In this document: positions 61,206-62,055 of the stretch, in pieces
Layout of the letters: every line of letters starts with the position of its first letter
Position numbering within the stretch: position 1 is the stretch's first letter
Source: Corynebacterium variabile
GTDB lineage: Bacteria > Actinomycetota > Actinomycetes > Mycobacteriales > Mycobacteriaceae
Assembly (NCBI RefSeq): GCF_006539825.1
Contig: NZ_BJNT01000024.1
Coordinates: 1-62,055, forward strand
Length of the DNA: 62,055 bases
Direction of reading: 5' to 3'
The notes under the pieces: generated by a model
Databases searched by the model: none
What the model was told of the DNA's origin: nothing
The model's input: only the letters and a program-made list of their open reading frames with translations
Translations under genes and position numbers: made by a program

Positions 61206-61820
61206 GCTCCCCCGGCGCCCGAACTGTACCGGGTCCGGGAGGGACGCGTCCTCTCTGGCGTCTGCGCGGGGCTGGGGCGCACCTCGGCGTCGCAGCGACG
61301 ACAGTGCGACTCGTCTTCGTCCTTGAAGGATTCACCCGAGCGGCCCCGATTCCTGGGGCTGAGTGTCTCGGACGACCCGGTGGACGTCATCGCGCTCATC
61401 CGCGGTGGAGCACGTGGGTACGTGGCCAAGAACATCGACATCGCCGAACTGGCGGAAGCGGTGCGCCGGGTGGGTGACGGGGACGCCGTCCTCTCCCCCA
61501 GGCTCGCAGGCTATGTACTGGATGCCTTTGCCGCCGGTGGAGCCTCGGCAGGTACCGGAACTCCCGGTCACGGTGCCGGCACAACGTCCGGCGACAACCA
61601 TGACGAGGACGCCGGGTCCCCACTGATCGACGACCTCACCCCACGCGAGGTCGAGGTCATGCGGCTGCTGGCCCGCGGTTACACCTACCGGGAGATGGCG
61701 GAACGGCTCTTCATCTCGGTGAAGACGGTCGAGACGCATGTCTCCCACGTATTGCGGAAAACCCAGCAGACGAACCGTCAGCAGCTCTCCCGCTGGGTCT
61801 CGGACAACCGGCTGGGGTAA
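61176..61820 (+). pseudogene. Chimeric remnant: PspC-kinase N-terminus joined to LuxR-type response regulator C-terminus
   Basis: A continuous 214-codon frame. Residues 1-40 (PELYRVREGRVLSGVCAGLG) are the start of a PspC domain such as opens PspC-type sensor kinases. After a frameshift-like segment (TSASQRRQCDSSSSLKDSP), residues from about 67 are the second half of a response regulator receiver (SVSDDPVDVIALIRGGARGY, then VAKNIDIAELAEAV), followed by a LuxR helix-turn-helix (LTPREVEVMRLLARGYTYRE, then MAERLFISVKTVETHVSHVL). The kinase catalytic region and the receiver half with the phosphorylated Asp are absent. A deletion of more than a kilobase that fused a kinase gene to its downstream regulator gene explains this best. 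Confidence 0.7.
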
Positions 61821-62055
61821 CGGTCTTCCCCGTGCCGGTCCTTCCACCCCCAAACTGACCGGGACCCGCATGAACCGCACGAAACTGAGCACACAGCGCG
61901 CGAAGCCGCCACTTCGCCGGATCCCTGCTCACTTCCGTGCGCCCCGGGGCGCCGGTCCCACCACCACCCACCACAACGGAGTGCCCAGCACCCGTCCTCC
62001 GGGTACGCGAAAAAGAGGTCAGGCCCGGCTGATCATCCGAAGATGACCAACCAGG
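61821..62055. other. Terminal region without a supported gene
   Basis: An open frame on the plus strand reaches 62046 (ATG at 61870, 58 residues, arginine-rich) but has no ribosome site, promoter or recognisable similarity. I see no RNA gene here either. Confidence 0.4.

Noticed and set aside
61870..62046. Short arginine-rich frame near the right end
   Set aside because: No ribosome site, promoter or similarity. Composition alone explains it.
1..62055. CRISPR arrays, tRNA or rRNA genes, insertion sequences, prophage
   Set aside because: I saw no regularly spaced repeats, cloverleaf-like sequences, transposase motifs or phage genes. A tRNA or Infernal scan would settle the RNA question.

Overview
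The window reads as chromosomal DNA of a high-GC actinobacterium, most likely a Corynebacterium. Supporting evidence is the order hemW-hrcA-dnaJ-rsmE-phoH-ybeY-corC-era-recO-uppS next to glyS and zur, a 6C-type small RNA between glyS and zur, a UppS-type prenyl transferase, many leaderless genes with a TANNNT box about 7 nt before the start codon, DUF222/HNH genes, and a CitAB/CitM citrate locus. The species cannot be fixed from the sequence alone.

Layout. 1-4.2 kb: a cut-off unknown gene, a tail-anchored protein, glyS, the 6C RNA, zur, and a ferritin-like/VIT metal transporter. 4.2-14.6 kb: a tightly packed minus-strand housekeeping block (prenyl synthesis, RecO repair, Era/YbeY/RsmE ribosome maturation, PhoH, DnaJ/HrcA heat shock, HemW). 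14.6-33.3 kb: mixed lipid and general metabolism (FadD, M3 peptidase, carboxylesterase, a DUF222/HNH gene, C-S lyase, ABC exporter, CsbD, 3-hydroxybutyryl-CoA dehydrogenase, BCCT carrier, secreted serine protease, small exported proteins, CoA-transferase, quinone oxidoreductase). 33.3-38.8 kb: hydroxyacyl-CoA dehydrogenase, TetR regulator, then an ornithine-cyclodeaminase-like (OCD) gene, a monomeric-sarcosine-oxidase-like flavoenzyme and an APC permease. 38.8-46.3 kb: AlkD-like protein, lipoprotein, a frameshifted exported protein, a second DUF222/HNH gene, and the CitAB two-component system divergent from a CitMHS transporter. 46.2-48.9 kb: two tandem ammonium transporters. 49.0-60.0 kb: an amine-catabolism island with two complete but divergent sets of haem-dependent N-demethylase genes (DUF3445 haem subunit, FMN/2Fe-2S reductase, small zinc-ribbon DmmA-like subunit), a cupin, a second OCD gene, an M20 amidase, a second flavoprotein oxidase, an XRE-cupin regulator and a PuuD-like glutamine amidotransferase. 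60.0-61.8 kb: a decayed PspC membrane-protein gene facing a chimeric PspC/response-regulator remnant. The last 235 bp show nothing I can support.

How it works together. The part most worth attention is 34.9-38.8 kb plus 46-60 kb. It appears to be a dispersed system for N-methylated or other secondary amines or amino acids: uptake (APC, Amt), oxidative N-demethylation (two HODM-type enzymes), amine oxidation (two DAO-family flavoproteins, each associated with an OCD-like protein), amide hydrolysis (M20 amidase, PuuD-like enzyme) and control by a PuuR-like XRE-cupin regulator. A short sequence, GAAACACG, occurs upstream of four of these transcription units (OCD-1, Amt-1, HODM-2, amidase/oxidase-2), with related forms upstream of two more (OCD-2, cupin-HODM-1). 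This suggests one regulon spanning both loci. The substrate is not determined.
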